Positions 1 to 10,100 of a stretch of 64,000 nt of DNA are shown here, piece after piece (position 1 is the first letter of the stretch; every line of letters begins with the position of its first letter). The notes below the pieces were generated by a model. The model ran no database searches. It was not told where the DNA came from and saw only the letters and a program-made list of their open reading frames with translations. The position numbers and the translations under genes are program-made. This DNA is from Antilocapra americana (taxonomy: Eukaryota > Chordata > Mammalia > Artiodactyla > Antilocapridae), in NCBI GenBank assembly GCA_007570785.1, contig ML660201.1, forward strand, positions 35,115,405 through 35,179,404, written 5' to 3'.

Positions 1-1380
1 TCTCCTCAGTAGCTGTTGTCAGGCCATTTTCCAGGGTAGTTTTTACCAGAAAACTGCTACCAGAAATGTGAAAGAATCTGGGTGCTTCACATTTTCACCC
101 ACAAATAGACCTTGTCTGTGCCATCTTAAAGCAATGACTTTTTAAAAAAGAGTTGCCTGTTAAAATGTGTATAGTTCTGTGTAACTCTCCCACACCCCTG
201 CCCATACCAGATAAAACAAAAAATAGAGCAAGAATTTAACTCTCTGGTGGATGGGTCTTCTGATCTTACTGTGATATTATAAAAGAAAGAGGATTTTTGA
301 TGGTGATTTGGTTGGTGGCAAAAATATAATGGGAGCAGAAGGGTTAATTACTTTGAGCTGAATATTGTTTTTACTTTCTTTTACCAGAATTCTGTTTTAT
401 TTCTCCCTAGCCATTGATCAATACAGTTAATGGATCACTTGAAGATACTGTGCATCCCCAGTATGACTAGAAACTGAACAATCTTGGGTCCCTGTAATTA
501 TGTATCAAGAAAATTAGCCTTCCTAATAGAGTATATTTCATGCCATCAGATAATTCTGTGTCTCTTCCTGTGCAGGCCCAGGTCAGTGTTCCTACTAGTA
601 GTAGGCAAATTCTCTATGGCTTTGGTATTTTTAGCTAAGGCCCCATCTACTGGGAACCTAAGGGTCATTTTTGCTGAGTCTGAGGGGCATGACTCCTTCA
701 TTTCCTCCAGAACCAGAATTTTATTTCAAATTTGATTATAGGAAACTTAAGAGCTTCAGTTTGCAGAAAGAGGTGCAAATGCATTACTTATGCTGTGAAG
801 TACTATGAAGGAAATTGGTGTAATTACTCTTCCAACCGAATGAGTTCAAAAGCCCCTCTATGAACCTGAAGTAGCCATTTCTTTCACTGTCCTGCTACCA
901 GGGTGGATCTGTGCCAGGCCAGAGTCACCAACAGTAGCTACAGACAGCCATAGTCCAGCAGCATCCTTCAATTTTCTAAAGATGGAGCTTTAAAATACCC
1001 ACACGGCTCCTCCCTCAGCTTATTTCTCTCCCACTCCATTCCTTCTTCTGAGCCCTTTGTTAGAGTATCATCCTTCATGAGAGTATCGTCCTTCACGAGA
1101 GACTCTAGCTTCTCTTTCAGATGGGGAGCGGTGATCAATTCTCCTGCTAGGCGTGTGTGCTCCTGTATCATGTGAGGTCTTGTAGAAGCAGCTCTGCTGC
1201 TGCGGCTGAGATTCCAGCGGTCTGTGTATGGAGCATGACACCTCCAGAGCATCAGTTTAGGAACAGGGACTAGTGTCCTGTCTTTAGCAGCTAGTCCAGA
1301 CTTGATCCCCAGGCCTTACACGCAGTGTAAACTGATTAACATTGACGAACATACCACTGCTTCCTGTCTGTCAGGTGGTG
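1..1380. other. unique sequence, no gene recognised
   Basis: No repeat family or exon is recognised here. The only oddity is a minus-strand open frame at 968-1252 with an 18-bp imperfect tandem duplication (1063-1080 and 1081-1098, two mismatches) that reads as an in-frame hexapeptide repeat. I recognise no protein family in it, so it is not called a gene. Confidence 0.6.
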
Positions 1381-1562
1381 TCAAAGCATTTTGCATGTAC
1401 TAACTCATTTAATCATCGCCCAGCCCTAGGAGGTAGGTACTATTTTCATCCCTGTTTCACAGTCGAGGAAATGAAGCCAGAGTTGTTAAAACTTGTCCAA
1501 GGGCCCATAGCTAATTAGTGCTAGAGTTTGAGTTCAAACCCAGTAGATCTGGCTCTGTTACA
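1381..1562 (-). mobile_element. MIR SINE, minus strand
   Basis: The stretch reads as the reverse complement of MIR. It begins with the 'gcatgtactaactcattta' region, continues with the degenerate 'gaggaaatgaagccagag' core, and ends with the 'gagttcaaacccag' tRNA-like part. Divergence is high, as expected for this ancient tRNA-derived family. Confidence 0.8.
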
Positions 1563-1640
1563 CTATACTTTCCCTTTGAACATTTATGGAAGAATTTACC
1601 TGGGCTCCAGGTTATTGTTATCTCTGAGCAAGGTCTAGAC

Positions 1641-1829
1641 CTGCATTGTCCAAGGCGGTAGCCACTAGTCACAGGTTGCTAATTTAATTTTAAATTAATT
1701 AGAATTTACTAAAAATAAAAATTTAATTCCTTGGTCATAGTAGCCCTATTTCAATTGCCCGCTAGTTACATGGGGCTCTTAGCTGTCATCTAAGTGCAAA
1801 TATGGAATGTTTCCATCATCGAGGACAGT
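1641..1829. mobile_element. nonautonomous DNA transposon, internally deleted
   Basis: It starts with 'ctgcattgtccaaggcggta' and ends with 'gaggacag', matching the termini of a common mammalian MER-type family ('...gtccaatatggtagccac...'). The AT-rich core is shortened. A second copy in the other orientation lies at 16312-16592. The subfamily name is not assigned from memory. Confidence 0.55.
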
Positions 1830-2291
1830 TATGTTAGAATGTAAATTTGGAATAAAGGAAGCAAGATGGAGAAGTACAGGTGGGGTGTTGAGGACAGGAT
1901 GAGGAATTCAGATGTTGGCAGTCCACGAGAAGGAAGGGAGCAAAGCCATACAAATGGAGCCTTCCAGCTGGCCTAGAGGACAGGCAGGCAGCCATGTGGG
2001 GTGTGTGCATGCGTGCGTGCAGTTTACTGTCTCATAGCAGTGGCTGTGGTCATGTATCCTGGGGCTCAGTCAGGAGCTTGCTCTGTGTTAGGAGAGGATT
2101 GATGACAGAGAGAAATCAGTCAGGGAAATAAGTTAGGATGCTGTTGCCCACAAGTGGGCCTTAGACCTGGTGACAGTTCTTACCAGAATTTTCACTTATC
2201 CATCAAGATATAAGGAAAGTAAAGACTGTATGTTGTGTTGTGTATGTGACCATGTAGGTGAGAATTCCATTGTTCTGTTTATACTTTCTTG
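1830..2291. other. unique sequence
   Basis: No gene seen. It contains a short purine/pyrimidine-alternating run of GTGTGTGCATGCGTGCGTGC type (about 2000-2020), which is a small simple repeat. The rest is unremarkable. Confidence 0.5.
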
Positions 2292-2495
2292 TGTGCATGC
2301 TCAGTCATGTCCAGTTTTGAAACACTATGGACTGTATAGCCCACCAGGATTCTCCGTGCTTGTTATTTCCCAGACAAGAATATTGGGGTGGGTTGCCGTT
2401 TCCTTCTCCAGGGGATCTGCCCAACCCAGGGACTGAGCCCACATCTCCTGCCTTGGCAGGTGGATTGTTTATCACTGAGTCACCTGGAAGCCCTG
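2292..2495 (-). mobile_element. Bov-tA SINE with 10-bp target-site duplication
   Basis: The reverse complement of Bov-tA is nearly complete, from the Bov-A tail ('gctcagtcatgtccagtt') to the tRNA-derived head ('gagtcacctggaagccc'). The flanks carry a perfect 10-bp direct repeat, tactttcttg, at 2282-2291 and 2496-2505. This is the mark of LINE-machinery insertion and fixes both ends. Confidence 0.93.
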
Positions 2496-3630
2496 TACTT
2501 TCTTGAGAGTCCCTTACTATTCAGAGACTGCTGTTTTTTCTACTTTTTTGATATCAAAATGCCTTTTGTTTGTGAAATAACATTCATAGTACTATAGCAG
2601 ATTGTAGGGATTTTTTTTCAACTTCCTGACTAGACAAGACAAAATGTGTATCAGTGCATTAGTCTGTTTTTACATTATGACTCCTACTCCATGAAGTTCC
2701 CACATCTAGGAATTGCAGAGTTAGATAGGTTGACAGTGGTGCCCAGGTGAGAGTTGACAAGTGTTTAGGGAAAGGAGGAGGCACCTTTCATGGCAAACGA
2801 TATAAGCCATAGGCAAGTGGATGGGGAAGAAATCAAGGAGGCAGAGAGTAAAAGAGTCTCCCAAGAGTCTGTGGTTTCTCCCTGCCTGTGAGTGGAGCTG
2901 GGGGAGGAAGAACTGATGTGAAGTCCTTTGGAGATGCCTTCATTTCTCTGGCACCCCTGTTCCACTGGAGCTCCTGGCCATACCCTGAGCACACACCCAT
3001 CAAGGTGAAGTGCATACAGGGCAACAGTTGACTTTCCTCCCCTGGCACCAGAGAACCACAGGCATGGTTCCCCTGGACACAGCAGGACCCAAGTGAGGCC
3101 ACCTGACCTGTGATCCCCTCTACCCGGTTCCCTTCCTCTTCCCTGCCCTGGACACGTAGTCCTGCTAAGAAGGCTTTCTGTGGCACCTCAGTGACCCCCA
3201 CCCTTCTCTGAGACAGCAGTGCCTGCTCTGCCTCTCAGACAGAGCTTGCAGAGGCCAGAAAGGATGCTGTCAGTCCAGCAGCAGGCTTCTTGCATTTTAA
3301 GCAGCATATGCAAATTAAATTAGCAAGGGTTCCACTTCATCTCCAGAGCAGCTCAGCTGCACTCCCCAATAATTCCCAAGCCAAACTGACCCAGTTTGAA
3401 ATTAAAATCAGGTTTATTTTTAGAGGAATATACTTTCCCTATCCCTCAGTCTCAGTGGATGCTTTTTCTGTTTGGTCTGATAAACATATAAGTACATTAT
3501 CCCCAGACCCACTGAGCCCTCCTGACAGCCACTTGACAGATAAAAGGCCTAGCAGAGTCGAGCTCATGTATATTCAGATGGCGGAGGTAAGCCCCTCACC
3601 CTCTGCTGCTGAAGGGGGTCTGTATACCCT
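2496..3630. other. unique sequence; possible regulatory element at 3290-3600
   Basis: No recognisable repeat. A 122-codon minus-strand frame (2833-3201) is in a GC-richer part and resembles nothing known. At 3308-3315 there is a perfect octamer ATGCAAAT next to a TAAATTAG run, as in POU/homeodomain-bound enhancers. At 3578-3592 an ATGGCGGAG is followed directly by gtaagc, a donor-like context. Neither is proof of function. Confidence 0.45.
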
Positions 3631-3730
3631 GGGTCCCTTTTTCTCCACCTGTCTGCCAGTCTTAAGGCTGGTGTCAGGGTCCCTTTTTCTCCACCTGTCT
3701 GCCAGTCTTAAGGCTGGTGTCAGGGTCCCT
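3631..3730. repeat. perfect 46-bp tandem duplication (2.2 copies)
   Basis: Copy one is 3631-3676 and copy two is 3677-3722, identical at every base. A further 8 bases of a third unit (gggtccct) end at 3730. The unit starts gggtccctttttctccacct. Perfect identity in non-coding DNA implies a recent duplication, a polymorphic VNTR, or an assembly artefact. Confidence 0.97.
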
Positions 3731-4087
3731 TGAGCCAGAGAAACCTTAGAGTTTAAAGTGATTTAGAGCCTGGTCACAGTTGGGTTCAGCAGAATACAGG
3801 CATTCATTGGAGACCTCTAATATCTCCTCCTGATAAAAATCTGTCACTCTGAATGGCCTCTTTGCAGACAGATCCCAGACCATTTTTCATCCCAGTTGAA
3901 GGCTTTGACCGTTCTTTGGTAGCGCTTGCTATAAGGGATTGTTCACATAATATGTGGTTAACATCTGGCTCTTTTCTCAAAACTGGAAGCTCCCTGAAGA
4001 CCTCAGCCTCCTCCATCTTGCCAGCCTCATCCCTGAGCCTAATCCTCTGCTAAGGTTCTCAGCACTGAATGAAATTAGCTGCTCGCC
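3731..4087. other. unique sequence
   Basis: No gene or repeat recognised. Small frames on both strands (3804-4053) overlap each other and show no family features. Confidence 0.5.
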
Positions 4088-4295
4088 CAGTGGTTCTCAG
4101 CTGGGGGCAGTTTGAACATCTCTTCCCCCCACCGTATATTTTTCAGTATTTGGAGTCATTTGGAGTTCAGCTCGGGGCGGGGGGTGCCACAGGGCTCAGG
4201 TAGAAGTTAAAGGCTGTGATGGTGCTAAACATGCCCATGTCAGCCCGTACCACAGAGCACTGCCAGCCCGATGTCGTTAGTGCTGAGGGGAGAAT
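4088..4295 (+). mobile_element. hAT-Charlie-type nonautonomous element
   Basis: It begins with the terminal motif 'cagtggttctcagctggggg', and its interior matches the family whose other copies lie at 33468-33697 (plus) and 43205-43440 (minus). Shared landmarks are 'gctgctaaacat' and a terminal '...gtgctgagg'. It is strongly diverged, and the exact MER name is left open. Confidence 0.6.
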
Positions 4296-4356
4296 GCATG
4301 CTGGGTAAATCCGTTCACAGTCGGTTCCGCCTAAGCGGGGCAGGCCTCTCACTCAT

Positions 4357-4582
4357 GGGTTTTGGAGTCAGGCTCTGCCTGTCACAGGGACACTGACTTT
4401 GCGCAATGTCCTAGACCTCTCTGAGCTTAATTTCTGCATTAAACTGAAAATAAAAAAACATGACTGCCTTTATACCATTTTTTTGTGAGACTGATGTGAG
4501 ATTCTTCCTCTAAAATCTATAAAGCCACCCCTGACTTGTGATAACTTTTCAGTAAATGCTCATCATTCTTACTGTCATTTTT
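4357..4582 (+). mobile_element. MIR SINE, plus strand
   Basis: The sense-strand MIR order is visible: 'tttggagtcaggctctgcct', then 'gagcttaatttctgcatt', and finally 'cagtaaatgctcatcattct' at the 3' end. Divergence is high. Confidence 0.7.
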
Positions 4583-4629
4583 ATTCTTGTTCATGTTCCT
4601 TTTTTAAGCAAGGAAGTTTGGATTCAACT

Positions 4630-4960
4630 TGTATATCAGCCAGGATAAGCTACATTGGACTTCAGTAACAAACGGCCCCCGAATCTTGGTGGCTTCAAAG
4701 ACAAGGGCTTTTTTTTGTTTTTTTTATGTTACATGTCCACTTTATAGGTAGGCAAGGGAGCTCTGATCTTGGTAACTACTCTTTGATCCAGAAAACTCTG
4801 ATGGGTCTTGCTCTAGCCTAGAAAGGACACACAGCACATGGGCTCACAACTCATTGGCCGAAACTAGTCACGTAACCCCACCCAGACCCTCCAGTTATAG
4901 CAAGTTTACTCCCATCATGTTAGCTTAGGTAGGGAATGGATAGATTTTGCTCAAAGGACG
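4630..4960. mobile_element. ancient interspersed repeat, class unassigned
   Basis: The text 'cagtaacaaacggcccccga' with 'cttggtggcttcaaagacaa', and later 'cattggccgaaactagtcac', is typical of an old mammalian repeat family seen many times in mammalian genomes. I cannot name its class with confidence. Confidence 0.4.
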
Positions 4961-5084
4961 AAGAACCAACTTAGACCTTTAGCATAATGGTAGGATGAAC
5001 TTTTTTTCTTTTGGCAATAGCTGCATTTTTCAGGATGTGTATTTTCCAGTAAAGAATCACCTTTATTTATAGTTTACCCAATTA

Positions 5085-5249
5085 TATTTACCAGAATACT
5101 TGCTGAAGGTGGGCACTGTGCTAGCACTGGGTGTATAATGGTAAACACACAAAATCCTTGTACCCGTGTACTGTACAGACCTTTGGGGGAAACCAAGATT
5201 CAAGAGCTCACCAATGAGTGTGTAGTATTAAACTTTATCTAAAAACTCA
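5085..5249 (-). mobile_element. L2 LINE, minus strand (left part)
   Basis: The run 'gggcactgtgctagcactgg' followed by 'gtgtataatggtaaacacac' is the reverse complement of the L2 3' region. The element resumes at 5437 after the nested BovB 3' end. Confidence 0.6.
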
Positions 5250-5436
5250 ATGCTGGGAAAGATTGAAGGCAAAAGAAGAAAAGGGCAGTAGAAGATGAGA
5301 TGGTTAGATAGCATCACTGACTCAGTGGGCATGGATTTGAGCGAACTCTGGGAGATGATGGAGGAGACAGGAACCTGGTGTGCTACTTGGCATGGGGTTG
5401 CAAAGAGACAAACATGACCAAGTGACTGAACAAGAC
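5250..5436 (+). mobile_element. BovB 3' end (5'-truncated), nested in L2
   Basis: It follows the BovB 3' end in order: 'tgctgggaaagattgaaggc', 'gatgagatggttagatagca', 'ggcatggatttgag', and the terminal 'accaagtgactgaaca'. An acaacaacaac tail follows. It is more diverged than the 59-63 kb BovB copies and interrupts an L2, so it landed after the L2. Confidence 0.85.
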
Positions 5437-5810
5437 AACCACAACAACAACAAAATTCTAAAGAAAAGAAACAGGTCTCTGTGGAGGTATGTGATATAGA
5501 TTAGGAGGTCAGGGGTAGCTAGTCTTAACTGATCTTTGAGTCTGACATGTAAAGGATAAGTAGCATTCACTAAGTGAATATAGAGTGAGTGAGAAAAGTG
5601 TAGAACAGGAGAACAGTATATGCAAAGACCTTGTGCCAGGAGAGGGACTAAAACTGTGAGGGATTGAAAGCAGGTGTGTGGGAAAGAGTAGGGCAGAGGA
5701 GGGACGTGGTGGTTGGTGGAGCTGGAGGGGCAGGCAGGGGCCAGGCTGTGCAGACCCCAGGCAAAGTCTGGTTAAGATCTGATTCTTCTATCTCCGCCAT
5801 GAGCTGAAGT
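5437..5810 (-). mobile_element. L2 LINE, minus strand (right part)
   Basis: It contains the reverse-complement L2 landmark 'gtatatgcaaagaccttgtg' and a G-rich stretch followed by 'gttaagatctgattcttct'. It continues the L2 at 5085-5249 beyond the nested BovB fragment. Confidence 0.6.
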
Positions 5811-6667
5811 CTTTGAAGCACTTAATTCAAGGAGTTGGCACAAGAACCCAGAGACAACACTCCCATAACCTCTGAACTTACAAAGAATCCTTGTTTTTGG
5901 AAGGGCCCTGATTCCTTTTCCTCACCAGCAATATTCTGAAATCACAGATCACCTGTACATGCAGGCAAATACTCCGAGCAAATACTTTAAGGCAAATACT
6001 CCGAGCCTCTTTCTGCAAACCAGAATCCGGGAGCCTCTGCAAACTGGAGCCACCTTCTATATAGCTGAAGTGTCCCTTTCTTTGTACTTCTCACGCTTGG
6101 GGATACCTCCCACAGACTCCAGGAAGGAAATGACATAGCGTCAGAGCAGTACAACTGCCTGCAGAGAGCAAAACATTCCTAATGCATCTGACAATAGGCT
6201 GTTCCTTCCCTTCTGGAGATGTGGGTTGCACTCAGTCTGCCAGACGGGGAGGGTTGTTGTGTCAGCTCCTTAGCTGTAGCGGAATAGCATTGCCAGATCT
6301 CCTGCCAAAACTATTATTACTCGCTGAGCCCACCCAGTCTCACATCTCTGTCTTTACATAGATGTGAAGAATAGAGCAACAGTTACTCAGCTTGGAAACA
6401 TCCAGGATTCTCAAGCTAGCATTCTAGGAATTTCACCTGGCCAAGCTCGTGGTAGAAGAGAGCAAGCCTGGATGTTGCCCTTCAGACCTGCACAGAAGAA
6501 CAGCAAGCTCTGTGGTCATTTCCTTTTGAGTTGAAAGATACAGTTTAGAAACTCTCTAAGGGTAGAGATTGTGTAATCCTTGCACAGAGAAAAGTTCTTA
6601 GTTTATAGTGGGCCATCAGGCATTTAAATGAATGGGTTTTTAAAAATGCATTATTTTTTTTTTTCTT
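5811..6667. other. unique sequence with a short 27-bp spaced duplication
   Basis: No gene seen. The 16-mer ggcaaatactccgagc occurs twice, at 5964-5979 and 5991-6006. This is a small local duplication. The remainder is ordinary unique sequence. Confidence 0.5.
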
Positions 6668-7600
6668 GAGCATAGCCATCATTTGTTGAGAAGCTGCAAT
6701 GAGCCAGATGCTGTGCTAGCGCTGGGAATGTGACAGATGTGAACAGGTCAGATGTATTTTTAGTTTTATGGCACTTTCATTCTAGTGAAAGAACATGGAC
6801 AATAAGCATGTAAATAATTAAATGAAATAATTACAGATGGTAGTAAGTGTTATGAGTAAGATGAAAAAAGACTGTGGGGTGGAGTGTTGGGGAGGGGAGG
6901 AGTGGCTTTGTTAGCTAGAGTGGCCAGGAGAAGAGGTCACCCTGAGAGGTGACATTTGTCCCGAGAACTCGATCATGAGAGTGATTCAGCCTTGAGCTGT
7001 GTGGGAACAAGTCTCCAGGTGAAGGGGACGGCAACGAGAAGATGAGTGTAGGGTGTTGTAGGAGCACAGAAAACAGAGGCAGCTGGTAGGAAATGATATC
7101 AGAGAGATGGGCAAGACCCAGACCGTGTGGGGTCTAGTAGTCTATGGTTGTGAGTTTGGATTGTATTTTATCTGCAGCAGGATACCACTGGTGAATTCTA
7201 AGCAGAGCTGTGATAAGATTTCATTTATACCTCGACAACACTCTGACTATTTTATGGAAGCTAAGTCAGAAGATGAGCAAACATGGACACAGGGAGACCA
7301 GCAGGGACGCTGAGCCACAGTGAGGTTGGCAGTGATGGTGGCTGCGAGACACTGAGAAGCTGTCAGGTTCGGCAAGAAGTACAGATACAGGACCAGAAAG
7401 AATTACATCTAAACCTGATATGGGATGTGAGAGAAAAGAAGATGATCCCTGAGTTCCCGAATATGAGCAGTGGGATGGATGTAGGTGTTACTGTTAGAGG
7501 TGAGAAAAGAGCAAGTTTGGGGGTAGGTGAAACAGTTTCTCTTCTGTGCAAGTTAACTTTGATACTTCTTTTAGGTATCTAAGTGGGCATGTTCGGGAGG
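6668..7600 (-). mobile_element. long L2 LINE fragment, minus strand
   Basis: About 0.9 kb follows the reverse-complement L2 layout. It starts with 'gatgctgtgctagcgctggg', then 'gacatttgtcccgagaactc', 'gtggggtctagtagtctatg', 'gagcagagctgtgataag'-like text, and ends with 'ggtatctaagtgggcatg'. The sense strand would encode the CR1/L2 reverse-transcriptase C-terminal part, but no sense frame stays open. The open frames at 7107-7582 lie on the antisense strand and are chance. Confidence 0.8.
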
Positions 7601-9061
7601 CATCCTTCTATGTATGGAGCTATAGTTAAGCATTCAGTTGTGTAATCAACACCAAATACCACGAAACCAATGTGCACCATTACCAGAACATCTGACATTT
7701 CTCTTTTCTTTCATTTAACAAATAATAAGTTTACTGTGACAACATGTGAGATTTTATATTGAGCTCTAGCAGATCCAGTCTCATTTTGGTTTGTGATGGA
7801 CAAGTAATACAACTCCTCATTGATTGTTTTGTCTGTCTAGTCTTCAGTGTAATGGATCTATTGAAAAAGAAGGAAATGAATGGCAGATATCAATGTGCAG
7901 GCTTTCTATGGCCATTTATGGAAGAATGAATTGCCCTGCCACTGAGAAATTCTGAAACAATCTAAGATTGAAGGGCTGGCTTGGATGCCTGCACTGTGGA
8001 CTTCACCGGTGTTTTAATTATCTCTGCCTGCTTGGAGTTGGCCTGATGAGCCATTAATATTTCTAGAATCTGAATTTGTGCCACCAGGAGATTAGAAAAA
8101 TAGGATCATTTGGTCCATGAACACTAGATTTTCAGACTCTGTCCAAAATCCCAGTAATTCAGTCGAAAAACCAATCAAGCTACATGATAGAAGTTAGGTA
8201 GTCAAGCAAGCAAATGATGAAGGACCAATATACCCTTCAGCTAATTATACTGATAACCTGTTAAGTCTGATCTAAAAGATTAAGATCCTGTCATCTTCCT
8301 GCCCCAGTTCTGTCATTGGTAAAGGTTTGGTTTTGAGATAGATACGTGGTAGAAAATAGCAGTAAAGTCTTCTTGTTTGGGTGACAGTACCTAATATAAT
8401 GACATCTAATGTAATGCCACCTTCAGAAAATGGCAAAGTACTGTGATCTGTCAGACTGTGTAGCAGGCAGATGATACAGAATGTTCCAAGTTTGCATAAA
8501 GAGCTGGCTTACATTTGAAAAACTATCATTCAGAGACCTGGATCCTAAGTTTTCTGGATTTTTTCAGAAATTGTCTTATGAATTTAGATTCACAATAGTA
8601 TAAATTGTAATCTTGTACTGTGCATTGCAGTATGTTGTTTTCTCATTTATAAATAAGAGATACATATTAATTTGCATAGTCTGATAGTATTCTAAATGCT
8701 ACACTGAATTTTAAGTTACTTCAAATTTCTTAATATTTCATTTTAAAAGATCATATCTATCTTCAGGTAGCATTTATATTTAATGTGCACGTGTTAGTAT
8801 GTGGCATGGATTCCTAACATTTCATAATAGGAAAACTGCCTTTTACTGGAATATAGCATGGATATGATGTCTTTTGTGACTTGAATATAATGTAATGCTT
8901 AATTCCCATATTTATCAAATTCCTTTTCCTTACACTATTCTAAAGAGGAAAAACAAGCTCACCAAAACATCAGAAACACAATATGCATTCCGTGAATGTT
9001 GAATGAATAAAAACTTCAAATATTCTGTATATTACTAATAATTATAATAGTTGAAGCTAAC
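7601..9061. other. unique sequence; candidate conserved non-coding element at 7981-8110
   Basis: No repeat or exon is recognised. The 7981-8110 part has clustered homeodomain-like cores (ttttaattatc at 8012-8022, ccattaatatt at 8051-8061) and the palindrome ttctagaa (8061-8068), in moderate-complexity sequence of the kind often conserved across mammals. The rest is AT-rich. Confidence 0.4.
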
Positions 9062-9262
9062 ACTCCGTTTTTATAATATATCAGGCTCCAGGCTAAGTAC
9101 TGTGTAGAGACTATCAATTTAATATTCACACAAAATGCTATGAGGTGTGTTTTATCATTATCTTGATTTTAAAGGTGAGAAAATTGAGATATAGAGAAAG
9201 TTAAGGTAACCTGCCCAAGGCTCAACAGCTGAATAGAAATGACATTCAGAGCCTAATAAATA
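9062..9262 (-). mobile_element. MIR SINE, minus strand
   Basis: Recognised by 'caggctccaggctaagtact', 'tatgaggtgtgttttatcat', 'aaaggtgagaaaattgagat' and 'cctgcccaaggctcaacagc', which is the reverse-complement MIR order. Divergent. Confidence 0.75.
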
Positions 9263-9282
9263 CTGCAGGCATTGGATAAACC

Positions 9283-9301
9283 AAAAAAAAAAAAAAAAAA
9301 A
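9283..9301. repeat. poly(A) run of 19
   Basis: Nineteen uninterrupted A residues. They lie 20 bases beyond a MIR and are not clearly the tail of a recognisable retrotransposon. Confidence 0.9.
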
Positions 9302-9587
9302 GATTAATTTCATGACACAAATCTATCATACATGCAAAGCATTATATGTAATATATAAAGAATAGTAAAATGAATACCTACACCTAACTTAAGAAATGCA
9401 TTTTACACCTTTCATTTAATTTTTTACTGTGGAAAATCTCTCACATGTGCTAAAATAAGAATAATATAAGGAGCTCCCATGAAACTATCATGCAACTTAT
9501 CACCTGTCACACATGATTTATGATCATCCTTGTTTCATCTCTGATCCGCCTTGTCCTCTACCCTTAGATTATTGAGATTATTACCCA

Positions 9588-9690
9588 AAGTTGTGTCCAA
9601 CACTTTGTGACCTCATGGATTGTAGCCCCCTAGTCTCCTCTGTCCATGGGATTTTCCAGGCAAGAATACTGGAGTGGGTTGCCATTTATA
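9588..9690 (-). mobile_element. Bov-tA SINE fragment, minus strand
   Basis: Only the Bov-A half is present, from 'gttgtgtccaacactttgtg' to 'ctggagtgggttgccattta'. The tRNA-derived head is missing. Confidence 0.85.
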
Positions 9691-9908
9691 CTCTCAGATA
9701 TAATGAGGTGTAAGGTCTACTGAAAGTCAGACATGCCATTTTGGGCCTGGTTGGTTCTAAATATGTCATGTTCTCAATGTCTGTGTCATTCTTTTAAAGG
9801 TTGTACCCTGCCTTCTTCCTTCCTATCTCATGGATAGTATAGGGTAGCAAAACTGAGCAAAATGGGCAATTAGTTAAACTTGATATTAAGCTATTTAATA
9901 CTGTATAT

Positions 9909-10100
9909 GGGCTTCCCTGGTGGCTCAGACGGTAAAGAATCTGCTTGTAACGGAGGAGACCCTGGGTTGGGAAGATCCCCTGGAGAAGGAATGGCTACCC
10001 ACTCCAGTATTCTTGCCTGGATAATCCCATGGACAGAGGAGCCTAGTGGGCTACGGTACATGGGGTCACAAAGAGTCAGACATGACTGAGCCACTCACAC
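9909..10100 (+). mobile_element. Bov-tA SINE, plus strand, full length
   Basis: It runs from the tRNA-derived head 'gggcttccctggtggctcag' through 'cactccagtattcttgcctg' to 'agagtcagacatgactgagc'. It is close to consensus, so relatively young. No clear target-site duplication is visible. Open frames on both strands across it are SINE-derived. Confidence 0.95.

Noticed and set aside
3290..3733. 147-codon plus-strand frame as a gene
   Set aside because: Its end is made by the 46-bp tandem duplication, whose two copies are read in different frames (46 is not a multiple of 3). No family is recognised.
7107..7582. Plus-strand frames as small genes
   Set aside because: They are antisense translations of a minus-strand L2.
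9909..10100. A tRNA gene in the SINE head
   Set aside because: The head of Bov-tA is tRNA-derived but truncated and diverged. It does not form a functional tRNA gene that I can support.
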